The notes under the pieces are model-generated. The model did no database searches and was not told the DNA's origin. It saw nothing but the letters and a program-made list of their open reading frames with translations. This document shows positions 47,268 to 55,797 of a stretch of DNA of 64,000 nt, piece after piece. Source of the stretch: Longimicrobium terrae (lineage in GTDB: Bacteria > Gemmatimonadota > Gemmatimonadetes > Longimicrobiales > Longimicrobiaceae); the NCBI RefSeq assembly GCF_014202995.1, contig NZ_JACHIA010000012.1, positions 125,869 to 189,868 of the forward strand, written 5' to 3'. The position numbers and the translations under genes were made by a program. Every line of letters begins with the position of its first letter. Positions within the stretch are counted from its first letter, which is position 1.

Positions 47268-48005
47268 TCAGCGCGGCGTCTGGTCCACGTCGTCGGGGCC
47301 CAGGACTTCGGCGCGCTCGTGGTGCAGCGTTTCCTCGATCACCTGCTCCTCCATCACCTGGCGCTTGCGGATCACCAGCTCCTCGCGGGCGACCAGGCGC
47401 TTGGTGACCACCAGTTCCTCTTCCACGATGGGGACGTAGAGCGTGTCGCCCTCGGTGCGCGGCTCCAGCCCGACGCCGGCGGGAACCGGGCGGCGCTCCA
47501 CCGTCACGTCCTCGCGCATGACGGAGATGGACTCGCGCACCTGCTCGGCTTCCACGTGCTTGCGGATGCGCACCTCGCCCGCTTCCACGATGCGCTTGCC
47601 CACCTGCAGCTGCTCTTCGCTGACGACGATGCGCGCCTCGCCGTCCACGACGCGTTCCGCCGCGGCCGGAGCGCCGATGGCCGCGTCCGCCGAGTGCAGT
47701 TCGGGAACAGGGCCGGCGGTGGGCTCCGCGGGAAGGCGCGCGGCCGCCTCCCCGGTGACGCCGTCCAGGTGCACGCGGCTCACCACCGGGTCCAGCCGTA
47801 CGGCGGACGACGGCACGTACACCGTCTTTCCCCCGGGCCGGCGGGCGACGGAGGCATCCAGCGCGATGGCCAGAAAATCCGGCCCCGCGGCTCCCGGACC
47901 GGCCACCATGTCGGCCACCGTCCCCAGCATGGTGCCGTCGCCGGCAATCACCAGCCAGCCGCGGACATCCTCGGTGCCGCCGCCGTTTGCATGCTCGTTC
48001 GCCAT
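47268..48005 (-). CDS. PRC-barrel-like plus DUF2382 stress-type protein
   Basis: The N-terminal 80 residues form a PRC-barrel-like domain (VRGWLVIAGDGTMLGTVADM, then KTVYVPSSAVRLD). The C-terminal half is DUF2382, with IVVSEEQLQVGKRIVEAGEV, VRIRKHVEAEQVRESISV and VIRKRQVMEEQVIEETLHH. DUF2382 proteins occur in radiation- and desiccation-tolerant bacteria; their function is unresolved. 245 aa. Divergent from mqnA. Confidence 0.9.
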   Translation of the reverse strand: MANEHANGGGTEDVRGWLVIAGDGTMLGTVADMVAGPGAAGPDFLAIALDASVARRPGGKTVYVPSSAVRLDPVVSRVHLDGVTGEAAARLPAEPTAGPVPELHSADAAIGAPAAAERVVDGEARIVVSEEQLQVGKRIVEAGEVRIRKHVEAEQVRESISVMREDVTVERRPVPAGVGLEPRTEGDTLYVPIVEEELVVTKRLVAREELVIRKRQVMEEQVIEETLHHERAEVLGPDDVDQTPR

Positions 48006-48101
48006 CGAATTTCCGTCCCCCGGTGTGTGCATCCGTGGCCGCTCACTTGCGCGGCGCGGGCCGGGTCCTTCGCAATCGCCATTCCCTTCTCCGGGACGGC
48101 G

Positions 48102-48130
48102 TTGACACCGCACCCGCGCGCGGGCATTCT
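48102..48130 (+). promoter_or_regulatory. Sigma70 promoter of mqnA
   Basis: TTGACA (48102-48107) and CATTCT (48125-48130) are spaced by 17 nt, 55 nt before the start. Confidence 0.7.
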
Positions 48131-48184
48131 CGTCCGCGCGCGGCGGAGGGCGCCGCACACACAGGCAATGCGGGATCGCTTCTG

Positions 48185-49021
48185 ATGGATGATGAAGACG
48201 CGCCGCTCCGGCTGGGGCACATTACGTACAGCAACTGCTTTCCCGTGCATGCGGGATTGATCGACCGGGGGCCGCCCGCCGGCGTGCGGATCACCGAAGG
48301 CGTGCCCTCGTACCTGAACGGCCTGCTGGACCGCGGCGAGATCGACGTGGCGCCGTGCTCCAGCATCGAGTTTGCGCGGCACGCGGGGGACTACCGCGTG
48401 CTGCCGGACTTCGTGATCGGCTCGCGCGGACCGGTGCGCAGCATCCAGTTTCTGACACGACGGCCGCCGGAGCAGCTGGACGGGTGCACCGTGGCCATGC
48501 CCACCGCCTCCGCGACCTCGGTGGTGCTTCTCAAGGTGCTGCTGCGGGTGCGGTGGGGCGTGCAGCCGGAGTTCGTGTGGTTCGACCAGGCGACGGAGGA
48601 CCCGTTCGCGGCCGGAGCGGAGGGCGCGCTGTTCATTGGCGACGTGGCGTTGCGGGCCGATCTGTTTCCCGATGTGCCGACGCGCTTTGACCTGGGCGCG
48701 GAGTGGATGGCGCACACCGGGCTGCCGTTCGCCTTTGCGGTGTGGCAGGCGGGCGGCGGCACGGACGCGCAGCTTCGCGATCTGCACGCGGCGCTGCTGG
48801 AGTCGCGGGCGTACGGGCTGGCGAACCGGGCGGAACTGGCGCGGCGCTACGCGGAGCACTTCGGGTTCAGCGCGGAGTTCCTGGACCGCTACTGGGCCGA
48901 CCTCTCGTACGAGTTGGACGAGCCGATGCTGCGGGGGCTGAACCACTTCTACGAACTCGCGGCGCAGATCGGCGAGATCCCGTCGCAGCCCGAGATCCGC
49001 TTCGTGGACGTGGCGGGGTGA
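48185..49021 (+). CDS. mqnA: Chorismate dehydratase MqnA (futalosine menaquinone pathway)
   Basis: Converts chorismate to 3-enolpyruvyl-benzoate, the first committed step of the futalosine route. RLGHITYSNCFPVHAGL and DVAPCSSIEFARH, then VIGSRGPVRSIQFLTRRPP, are family blocks. LFIGDVALRADLF and GLPFAFAVWQA follow as expected. 278 aa is normal. The promoter is at 48102-48130. The stop codon is the first base of the R4 palindrome, which could therefore affect transcript ends. Confidence 0.93.
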   Translation: MDDEDAPLRLGHITYSNCFPVHAGLIDRGPPAGVRITEGVPSYLNGLLDRGEIDVAPCSSIEFARHAGDYRVLPDFVIGSRGPVRSIQFLTRRPPEQLDGCTVAMPTASATSVVLLKVLLRVRWGVQPEFVWFDQATEDPFAAGAEGALFIGDVALRADLFPDVPTRFDLGAEWMAHTGLPFAFAVWQAGGGTDAQLRDLHAALLESRAYGLANRAELARRYAEHFGFSAEFLDRYWADLSYELDEPMLRGLNHFYELAAQIGEIPSQPEIRFVDVAG

Positions 49022-49261
49022 ACTGCCGTTTCACACGGAGGTCACGGAGGATACACGGAGGGCACGGAGGAAAAGCGAAAGAACCTCACACAGAGCCGCA
49101 GAGGCGCAGAGAAAAGACCAACAGAAAGAAGAACGAAAGAGAGTTGATCGTTCGCTCTGCTGTTCCTCTGCGGCTCTGCGTCTCTGTGTGAGGCTTTTTT
49201 GTTGATCTGTTCCTCCGTGACCTCCGTGCCTCCTCCGTGTCCTCCGTGTGAAACGGCAGTT
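49021..49261. repeat. Long imperfect palindrome R4, copy 3 (241 nt)
   Basis: Arms AACTGCCGTTTCACACGGAG and its inverse span 49021 and 49261 inwards; an inner stem uses CACAGAGCCGCAGAG arms as in copy 2. Its first base is the last base of the mqnA stop codon. A lone right arm (GTGAAACGGCAGTT) recurs at about 49275-49292. Confidence 0.9.
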
Positions 49262-49352
49262 CCTTCCAAGAGCTCCGCGTGAAACGGCAGTTCCCTCATC
49301 CAACGGATCAGGGCAAGGGAATGTCTTGCCTTCAACGGCTCCGCGCGTCTGC

Positions 49353-49381
49353 TTGACACGCCCGGAGCCGTCCTCGATTGT
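49353..49381 (+). promoter_or_regulatory. Sigma70 promoter of the M14 peptidase gene
   Basis: TTGACA (49353-49358) and GATTGT (49376-49381) are spaced 17 nt. Confidence 0.6.
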
Positions 49382-49422
49382 ACCCGCATGCCGACTTCAG
49401 CCAACCTACCAGGAGTGGGGAT

Positions 49423-52212
49423 TTGATCCCGTCCACAATCAGGCGCGGCGCGTCCGCGGCCGTGGTGGCGCTTGCACTGGCCGGCGCCGCACGCGCCGCC
49501 GCGCAGCAGACGCTCACCACCCCCGAGCAGCAGTTCGGCCACCAGATCGGCGCCGACTACGTGCTCCCCAACTACCAGCAGCTGGTGGAGTACTGGCGCA
49601 AGCTCGACGGCCAGAGCGACCGCATGCGCGTGATGAGCATCGGGCGCACGGCGGAGGGGCGCGAGCAGGTGATGGCCATCGTCAGCAGCCCGCAGAACCT
49701 GCGCGACGCCGAACGCTACCGCGACATCAGCCGCACCCTGGCCATGGGCCGCGTGGACAGCACGACCGCCGCGCGGCTGGCGGCGGACGGCAAGGCCATC
49801 GTGTGGATCGACGGCGGCCTGCACGCCAGCGAAGTGCTGGGCGCGCAGCAGCTGATGGAGACCGTGTGGCAGCTCATCAGCCGCGACGACGCCGAAACGC
49901 GCCGCATTCTGGACGACGTGATCATCCTGGCCGTGCACGCCAATCCCGACGGCATGGAGCTGGTGAGCAACTGGTACACGCGCAATCCCAATCCCCAGCA
50001 GCGCACGATGGCGGGGATTCCGCGGCTGTACCAGAAGTACATCGGCCACGACAACAACCGTGACTTCTACGCCTCGACGCAGCCCGAGACGGAGAACATG
50101 AACCGCGTGATGTACCACGAGTGGCTGCCGCAGATCGTGTACAACCATCACCAGACCGGACCCACGGGAACGGTGATGTTCGCCCCGCCCTTTCGCGACC
50201 CGTTCAACTTCAACTACGACCCGCTCATCGTCAGCGGCATCGACATGGTGGGCGCGGCGATGCAGAACCGCTTCCTGGCGGAGGACAAGCCGGGCGTCAC
50301 GCAGCGCAAGGGAAGCAACTACAGCACGTGGTGGAACGGCGGCCTGCGCACCACGGCCTACTTTCACAACATGATCGGCCTGCTGACGGAAACGATCGGC
50401 AATCCCACGCCCATGGACGTGGCCTTCGTCCCCGCGCGGCAGATTCCCAGCGGCGACCTGCCCTCGCCGGTGGCCCCGCAGCAGTGGCACTTCCGCCGCA
50501 GCATCGACTACAGCATCACGGCCAACTACGCCGTGCTGGACTACGCGTCGCGCTACCGGCAGACGCTGCTGACCAACATGTGGCGCATGGCGCGCAACTC
50601 GGTGCAGCGCGGCCAGCGCGACGAGTGGACCGTCATGCCGCGCCACGTGGATTCGGTGCGCGCCGCCATCGCCGCCGAGCGCGGCGCGGCGCCGGGCGAG
50701 GCCAACGCGGTGATGGTGTCGGGCGGGCAGTTCGCCGGCGCCGCCAACCCGGTGGAATCGGCGCGCTACCAGGCGCTGCTGCACCGCCCCGAGTGGCGCG
50801 ACGCGCGCGGCTACGTGATCCCCAGCGACCAGGCGGACTTTGCCACGGCCGGCAAGTTCATCGACGCGCTGCGCGAGAACGGCGTGGAGGTGCAGCGGGC
50901 CACGGCGCCGTTCACCGTGGCGGGCAAGCGGTACGCGGCGGGATCGTACGTGGTGATGGCGGCGCAGCCGTTTCGCCCGCACGTGATGGACATGTTCGAG
51001 CCGCAGGACCATCCCAACGACTTTCTGTACCAGGGCGGCCCGCCCATTCCCCCGTATGACAACGCGGGATGGACGCTGGCCTACCAGATGGGCGTGAAGT
51101 TCGACCGCGTGCTGGAAGGCTTCAGCGGCCCGTTCCAGCCGGTGACGGAGTGGAACGTGCCCCGCCCCGCCGGCCGCGTGGCTTCCGGGAGCGGCGGATG
51201 GATTCTGACGGCGCGGCAGAACGATGCCTTCACGGCCGTCAACCGGCTGCTGGCGTCGGGGCAGGAAGTGTGGCGCGTGCGGCAGGCGGCGCGCGGCGCG
51301 CAGGCGGGCGACTTCTGGGTCAGCGGCAGCGTACCGCGCGCCCAGGTGCAGGCGCTGGCCGATTCGCTGGGGCTGACCGTGGGCACCGGCGCGCGCCCGT
51401 CCGGCGCCACGCGGCTGCGGCCGCTGCGCATCGCGCTGTGGGACCGCTACGGCGGCAGCATGCCCAGCGGCTGGACGCGGTGGATCTTTGAGCAGTTCGG
51501 CTTTCCGTACCAGCAGGTGTTTCAGCAGGAGCTGGACGCGGGGAACCTGAACCCGAAGTACGACGTCATCGTCTTTGTGGACGGCGCCATTCCGGAGCGC
51601 GATCCGCGCGGAGGCACCAACGCCTTCATGCCGGACCCGGCCACGCTGCCGGCGGAACTGCGCACGCAGGTGGGCAACGTCACCATCGAGCGCACGGTGC
51701 CCAAGATCCGCGAGTTCCTGGAGAACGGCGGCACAGTGCTCACCATTGGCTCCAGCACCGCGCTGGCCCGCCACCTGGGGCTGCCGGTGGAAGACGCCAT
51801 GGTGGAGGCGGGGCAGAACGGCGAGCAGCGCCACCTGCCGCGCGAAAAGTTCTTCATCCCCGGCTCGCTGCTGCAGGTGCGGGTCGACAACACGGCGCCG
51901 GTGGCGTGGGGGATGGAAACGCAGGCGGACGTGATGTTCGACGACTCGCCGGTGTTCCGGCTGGGCGCGGACGCGGCGTCGCGCGGCGTGCGGCGGGTGG
52001 CGTGGTACGATTCGGCGACGCCGCTGCGCAGCGGATGGGCGTGGGGGCAGCAGTACCTGCAGAACGGCGCGGCGGTCGTGTCGGCCGACGTGGGCCGGGG
52101 GACGCTGTACCTGTTCGGGCCGGAGATCGCGTTCCGTGCGCAGCCGCACGGCACGTTCAAGCTGCTGTTCAACGGCCTGTACGAGTCCGTTTCCAAGCCC
52201 GCCGTGCAGTAA
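49423..52212 (+). CDS. Large secreted M14-family zinc carboxypeptidase
   Basis: I chose TTG 49423, with AGGAG 7 nt upstream and a signal peptide (IRRGASAAVVALALAGAARAAA) directly after, because a frame start at 49378 would lie within the promoter -10 box. Zinc ligands His134 and Glu137 sit in DGGLHASEVLGAQQ; a further M14-like region reads QIVYNHHQTGPTGTVMF. The M14 domain spans about residues 35-380; the rest (to 929) includes glutamine-amidotransferase-like beta/alpha segments (LRIALWDRYGGSMPSGWTRW). Such long M14 proteins are periplasmic or secreted peptidases. A 20-bp terminator follows. Confidence 0.88.
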   Translation: MIPSTIRRGASAAVVALALAGAARAAAQQTLTTPEQQFGHQIGADYVLPNYQQLVEYWRKLDGQSDRMRVMSIGRTAEGREQVMAIVSSPQNLRDAERYRDISRTLAMGRVDSTTAARLAADGKAIVWIDGGLHASEVLGAQQLMETVWQLISRDDAETRRILDDVIILAVHANPDGMELVSNWYTRNPNPQQRTMAGIPRLYQKYIGHDNNRDFYASTQPETENMNRVMYHEWLPQIVYNHHQTGPTGTVMFAPPFRDPFNFNYDPLIVSGIDMVGAAMQNRFLAEDKPGVTQRKGSNYSTWWNGGLRTTAYFHNMIGLLTETIGNPTPMDVAFVPARQIPSGDLPSPVAPQQWHFRRSIDYSITANYAVLDYASRYRQTLLTNMWRMARNSVQRGQRDEWTVMPRHVDSVRAAIAAERGAAPGEANAVMVSGGQFAGAANPVESARYQALLHRPEWRDARGYVIPSDQADFATAGKFIDALRENGVEVQRATAPFTVAGKRYAAGSYVVMAAQPFRPHVMDMFEPQDHPNDFLYQGGPPIPPYDNAGWTLAYQMGVKFDRVLEGFSGPFQPVTEWNVPRPAGRVASGSGGWILTARQNDAFTAVNRLLASGQEVWRVRQAARGAQAGDFWVSGSVPRAQVQALADSLGLTVGTGARPSGATRLRPLRIALWDRYGGSMPSGWTRWIFEQFGFPYQQVFQQELDAGNLNPKYDVIVFVDGAIPERDPRGGTNAFMPDPATLPAELRTQVGNVTIERTVPKIREFLENGGTVLTIGSSTALARHLGLPVEDAMVEAGQNGEQRHLPREKFFIPGSLLQVRVDNTAPVAWGMETQADVMFDDSPVFRLGADAASRGVRRVAWYDSATPLRSGWAWGQQYLQNGAAVVSADVGRGTLYLFGPEIAFRAQPHGTFKLLFNGLYESVSKPAVQ

Positions 52213-52228
52213 CCGGCGAGGTTGATCC

Positions 52229-52275
52229 GATCGAAGCAGCCCCCCGGCGCAGGTTTGCCGGGGGGCTGCTTCGAT
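52229..52275 (+). terminator. Strong terminator of the M14 peptidase gene
   Basis: A perfect 20-bp stem starts GATCGAAGCAGCCCCCCGGC and closes a 7-nt loop. Confidence 0.88.
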
Positions 52276-52294
52276 CGGGCAGAGAACAGACAGT

Positions 52295-52363
52295 CTCACA
52301 CAGAGTTAACAGAGTTCACAGTTAAAACCGTTGTTCTCTGTTGACTCCGTTAACTCTGTGTGA
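52295..52363. repeat. Small inverted repeat resembling the R4 inner stem
   Basis: TCACACAGAGTTAACAGAG and its inverse (ending 52363) form a stem of about 19 nt with mismatches. The CACACAGAG opening matches the inner arms of R4 copies 2 and 3. Confidence 0.65.
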
Positions 52364-52425
52364 TGCATTCCGTTGCTGTTCCTCGCCCCGGTGTGGACCA
52401 ACAATGTGTCCGGGCGCGATCTATC

Positions 52426-52750
52426 CTGAGCAAATGAATCCGCCGCTCCAGAAGCGGGAACCCCCGACTCGCGGCCGCTGTCGCGTCCACGATCGGGGCT
52501 TCAACTGCGTCGGAACTGCATCCGTGCACCGTGCTCCGCCACCACACCACATGATGTCATCCTGAGTGAGCGTACGCCGGGCTCTCCGCCCGCACCAGCT
52601 CATGCGCGAGTGAAGGATCTACCATCCGCCGAGCCATCTACGCGGCGCGCACGAACCTCGCCCCGGATGCAGTTGAAGCCCCGAACGGTGCGCGAATAGC
52701 GCCGTGTCGGGGGTTCCCGCTGTTTGAGCGCGGATTCATTCTCTCTAGAT
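52426..52750. repeat. Convergent pair of R1 repeats
   Basis: R1 copy 2 (+) at 52426-52512 and R1 copy 3 (-) at 52665-52748 face each other across about 150 nt. The interval includes TGTCATCCTGAGTGAG and GTGAAGGATCT, a motif common in bacterial intergenic repeats. No gene lies inside. Confidence 0.78.
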
Positions 52751-52819
52751 AAATTGGTCGGACTCCCGTGCGTTGCGCGAGCCCGCCTTTGCTTTCTATC
52801 CCGCGCTGGATGCACTCCC

Positions 52820-53302
52820 GTGACTGAATACGATCCCGCCGCGCCGGTGCGCTTTCCGCGCAGCCTCATCGCCTGCTGGTACGACGGCGCGACCGATGGT
52901 TTTCTGGAAGCGGAGCCCGGCCGCCACGTCTATGATTTCCGCATGGTCGCGTGGGATGACGGGCAGGACTCGCGCATCTACGTCCTGCGGCCGCTCCCGG
53001 CGAAGATGGATGATCTCGCCGCCGCGTTCTTCGGCGCGGCATTCCAGCTGGACGGCTGGCGTGTGCTGATGGCGGAAGATCCCGGCGACCTGAGTCTTGA
53101 TCGCGAGTACTTCCAATCCACCGGCCCGCCCGCGTTCGTTGTGCTGTCGGATGACTGCCTGACGACGGTGTCGGGTGTCCTGCGCGTCACCGGCGGGAAC
53201 CGCGCGGAAATCGAGTCGTGGCTGCTGGATGAGCCCGGTGACCAGGACGGGTTCTCCTACTCGGATCTGCCCTTTGCGCACTGGGCTGCGCTCTTCCGCT
53301 GA
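52820..53302 (+). CDS. Hypothetical soluble protein, 160 aa
   Basis: GTG 52820 (VTEYDPAAPVRFPRSLIAC) is preferred because an in-frame ATG at 52724 lies within the R1 repeat. The protein has an alpha/beta soluble composition: YDFRMVAWDDGQDSRIYVLRPL, then a mid Glu/Asp-rich DPGDLSLDREYFQ, and a C-terminal DLPFAHWAALFR. No signal and no known family. Confidence 0.6.
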   Translation: MTEYDPAAPVRFPRSLIACWYDGATDGFLEAEPGRHVYDFRMVAWDDGQDSRIYVLRPLPAKMDDLAAAFFGAAFQLDGWRVLMAEDPGDLSLDREYFQSTGPPAFVVLSDDCLTTVSGVLRVTGGNRAEIESWLLDEPGDQDGFSYSDLPFAHWAALFR

Positions 53303-53617
53303 TGGGCAGCCGGCAACTCGGACCCCTGCGCGGTCCGATCCCGTTCGTGCTGGTCGCCGTACGGAGTTGCGCCTCGATCCTGGGATGCGTGAGCGGGTGA
53401 ATCCGCCGTAACAGCTGCGGAAAGCCTCACAAACAGACGCAAAGCTTCACCTGCACGGACACCCCGGATCCCGGTATGAATCCTCCCCTCTCCGTGCGTC
53501 TGTTTGCACGGGGAGGGGCCGGGGGAGGGGCCTCCCAGCCCGGCGATGAGCAAAGCATTCGACGCGGGACGACCATCACCGGCCGCTGCGGACCTTTCTT
53601 GATCGCGACCGGCGGAC
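53303..53617 (+). repeat. Intergenic region with repeat R2, copy 2
   Basis: 53482-53545 carries R2: CCCCTCTCCGTGCGTCTGTT then GCACGGGGAGGGGCCGGGGG. A partial R1 piece (GGTGAATCCGCCG) lies near 53398. Nothing else is recognised. Confidence 0.7.
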
Positions 53618-54952
53618 TCAGCCGAGCAGGCGGATGGCGAGGCCGCAGAGGGCGGCGCCGGTGAGCACGGCGGGGATGCCGGCGCGAAAGCGGAAGATGG
53701 CGACTGCCGCGGCGATGGCGATCACCAGCGGCGCGATCTGCAGCGAGCGCACGTCGGGGAAGGCGATGCGCAGGCCGAGCGGCGCCACGTCCATCATCCT
53801 CCCGAACAGCACGTGGAGCGCGAACCACAGCGCCAGGTTCAGGATCACGCCCACCACCGCCGCGGTGATGCCCGAAAGCGCCGACGCGAGCGCGGCGTTG
53901 CGGCGCAGCCCCTCCACGAACGGCGCGCCCGCGAAGATGAACAGAAACGACGGCGCGAACGTCACCCACACCGCTACCGACGCGCCGATGGCCCCCGCGG
54001 CCAGCGGCGGCAGCGCACCGGGATGGTTGTACGCGCCCAGAAACGCCACGAACTGCACCACCAGAATCAGCGGTCCGGGCGTGGTTTCCGCCATCCCCAG
54101 CCCGTCCAGCATCTGCCCCGGCGCCAGCCATCCGTAGTGCCCCACCGCCTGCTGCGCCACGTACGCCAGCACCGCGTACGCCCCGCCGAACGTCACCGCC
54201 GCGGCGCGCCCAAAGAACACGCCTTCCGCCACGAACACGCTCCCCGGGCCAAAGACGGCGGCCAGCAGCGCGACCGGCGCCCACCACAGCACCGCGCACA
54301 CCGCCGCGACGCGCAGCGACCGCATCGCCATCGCGCGCCGCTCCATCCGGGTGAGGGGCGGGAGCGGATCGTCGTCGATCACCGCGGCGGGCAGCCAGAG
54401 CCATCCCGCGACCGCCGCCGCGATCACGATCAGCGGAAAGGGAATGCCCAGCAGCGCGATGCCGATGAACACGGCCGCGGCGATCGTCATCCGCCGCCGG
54501 TCCCCCAGCGCCCGCCCGCCGATGCGCAGCACCGCCTGCACCACGATGGCGATCACCGCCGGCTTCAGTCCAAAGAAGAGCGCGGCCACCCACGGCGTGC
54601 CGTGCAGCGCGGCGTACGCGGCGCTCAGCCCCATCATCGTCACGAAGCCGGGGAGGATGAACAGCATCCCCGCCGCCAGCCCGCCGCGCACGCCGAACAT
54701 CGTCCAGCCCACGTACGTCGCCAGCTGCTGCGCCTCGGGGCCGGGCAGCAGCATGCAGAAGTTGAGCGCGTGCAGAAAGCGCGGTTCGCTGATCCACCGC
54801 TTTTCATCCACCAGCACGCGGTGCATCACGGCGATCTGCCCCGCCGGCCCGCCAAAACTCAGCACTCCGATGCGCGCCCACGTGCGCACCGCCTCGCCGA
54901 ATGGCACGGCGGGGCCGCGCGGCGGATCGTCGGTCGATGGCGTGTTCTGCAT
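53618..54952 (-). CDS. chrA: ChrA-type chromate transporter
   Basis: Ion transporter of the CHR family in its long, two-domain form. Each half has the CHR motif: SFGGPAGQIAVMHRVLVDEKRW (about 29) and TFGGAYAVLAYVAQQAVGHYGWL (about 255). AEQ-type PGPEAQQLATYVG and TPGPLILVVQFVAFLG are further conserved. 444 aa and ten or more hydrophobic spans fit. The start at 54952 has GGGAGG upstream. Members extrude chromate or import sulfate analogues; specificity is not provable here. It ends near no clear terminator. Confidence 0.93.
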   Translation of the reverse strand: MQNTPSTDDPPRGPAVPFGEAVRTWARIGVLSFGGPAGQIAVMHRVLVDEKRWISEPRFLHALNFCMLLPGPEAQQLATYVGWTMFGVRGGLAAGMLFILPGFVTMMGLSAAYAALHGTPWVAALFFGLKPAVIAIVVQAVLRIGGRALGDRRRMTIAAAVFIGIALLGIPFPLIVIAAAVAGWLWLPAAVIDDDPLPPLTRMERRAMAMRSLRVAAVCAVLWWAPVALLAAVFGPGSVFVAEGVFFGRAAAVTFGGAYAVLAYVAQQAVGHYGWLAPGQMLDGLGMAETTPGPLILVVQFVAFLGAYNHPGALPPLAAGAIGASVAVWVTFAPSFLFIFAGAPFVEGLRRNAALASALSGITAAVVGVILNLALWFALHVLFGRMMDVAPLGLRIAFPDVRSLQIAPLVIAIAAAVAIFRFRAGIPAVLTGAALCGLAIRLLG

Positions 54953-55109
54953 GATGGGAGGATAGCCGCCCGGGGCCGCGCCGCACAACGCGAATCATCA
55001 TCCTGAAACTCTCGCCAGCGTAGCCGCGTAGGGTGACACGTCCGCAAGACGGACCTGAGGCACAACCCGATTGGAGCGCTCCGGCGCCCCTCACATAAAG
55101 GAAACGACC

Positions 55110-55217
55110 ATGAACACCGCCCGCGCCCTGTTTGTCGCCATCGGCATTCTGCCCTCCGCCAACCCGGTTCCCGGGCTCTCGGACTGGCGCCGCGGCGGGC
55201 TCGCGGTCGCTCGCTGA
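55110..55217 (+). CDS. 35-residue peptide gene, copy 1
   Basis: ATG 55110 follows AAGGAAACGACC. The peptide begins MNTARALFVAIGILPSANPV, then continues PGLSDWRRGGLAVAR. Residues 4-14 form a short hydrophobic helix; the second half is basic and has one Trp. No cysteine, no signal cleavage motif. It is followed 21 nt later by a 17-bp terminator stem, so it forms a one-gene transcription unit. The exact duplication suggests dosage or recent amplification. No known family. Confidence 0.65.
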   Translation: MNTARALFVAIGILPSANPVPGLSDWRRGGLAVAR

Positions 55218-55237
55218 TCCACGCGGGCTGATGGATG

Positions 55238-55275
55238 AAAGGAGGCGCGGAACCACACGGTTCCGCGCCTCCTTT
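55238..55275 (+). terminator. Terminator of peptide copy 1
   Basis: A 17-bp perfect stem (AAAGGAGGCGCGGAACC arm) with loop ACAC is followed by CGTTT. Confidence 0.9.
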
Positions 55276-55493
55276 CGTTTGCGGATCATCTCCGGAATGC
55301 CATGGCGACGATGGCACGTTTGCGTGGCTGTCGTGTGATGACAGGTCTCTCCGCACGCGATCCGCCGCACAACGCGGATCAGCATCCTGAAACTCTCGCC
55401 AGCACCGCCGCGTAGGGTGACACGTCCGCAAGACGGACCTGATGCACAACCCGATTGGAGCGCTCAGGCGCCCCTCACATAAAGGAACCGACC

Positions 55494-55601
55494 ATGAACA
55501 CCGCCCGCGCCCTGTTTGTCGCCATCGGCATTCTGCCCTCCGCCAACCCGGTTCCCGGGCTCTCGGACTGGCGCCGCGGCGGGCTCGCGGTCGCTCGCTG
55601 A
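55494..55601 (+). CDS. 35-residue peptide gene, copy 2
   Basis: Identical coding sequence to copy 1; the ribosome site reads AAAGGAACCGACC. Its leader also contains GTCCGCAAGACGGAC, a 5-bp hairpin. The terminator follows at 55622-55659 with an added T in the tail. Perfect identity of both coding sequences and terminators against a slightly diverged leader is compatible with recent duplication or gene conversion. Confidence 0.65.
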   Translation: MNTARALFVAIGILPSANPVPGLSDWRRGGLAVAR

Positions 55602-55621
55602 TCCACGCGGGCTGATGGATG

Positions 55622-55659
55622 AAAGGAGGCGCGGAACCACACGGTTCCGCGCCTCCTTT
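55622..55659 (+). terminator. Terminator of peptide copy 2
   Basis: Same 17-bp stem as copy 1, ending in TTTTTCG. Confidence 0.9.
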
Positions 55660-55797
55660 TTCGTTTGCGATCAAACCCCGCGCGTGTCGCCGACGGCGTG
55701 TTCCGTGTGGACAGCCCGCTTCTGAAACTGTTCTGCCGAAACGTGCGTTGGTTACTCGGCTGGCATGATCGGTCTCCCGAAACTCCTGGTTTGCGTC

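Larger units (their letters stand above)
54981..55277 (+). repeat. Tandem cassette, copy 1
   Basis: This roughly 297-nt unit has an identical-order partner at 55365-55661 with an offset of exactly 384 nt. It includes a conserved leader, a 35-aa gene and a terminator. Differences are few and lie in the leader; coding and terminator sequences appear identical. Confidence 0.92.
55365..55661 (+). repeat. Tandem cassette, copy 2
   Basis: Second unit of the 384-nt-period duplication, same order of elements. About 87 nt of unrelated-looking spacer separates the two units. Confidence 0.92.

Noticed and set aside
49042..52299. 1085-codon minus-strand frame opposite the M14 peptidase
   Set aside because: His/Arg/Ala-rich antisense shadow that passes through the R4 palindrome and a strong terminator.
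55071..55098. TTGGAG-17-CATAAA as promoter of the 35-aa peptide gene
   Set aside because: It would start transcription within a few bases of the ATG and destroy the ribosome site; possible only if leaderless, so not listed as a feature.
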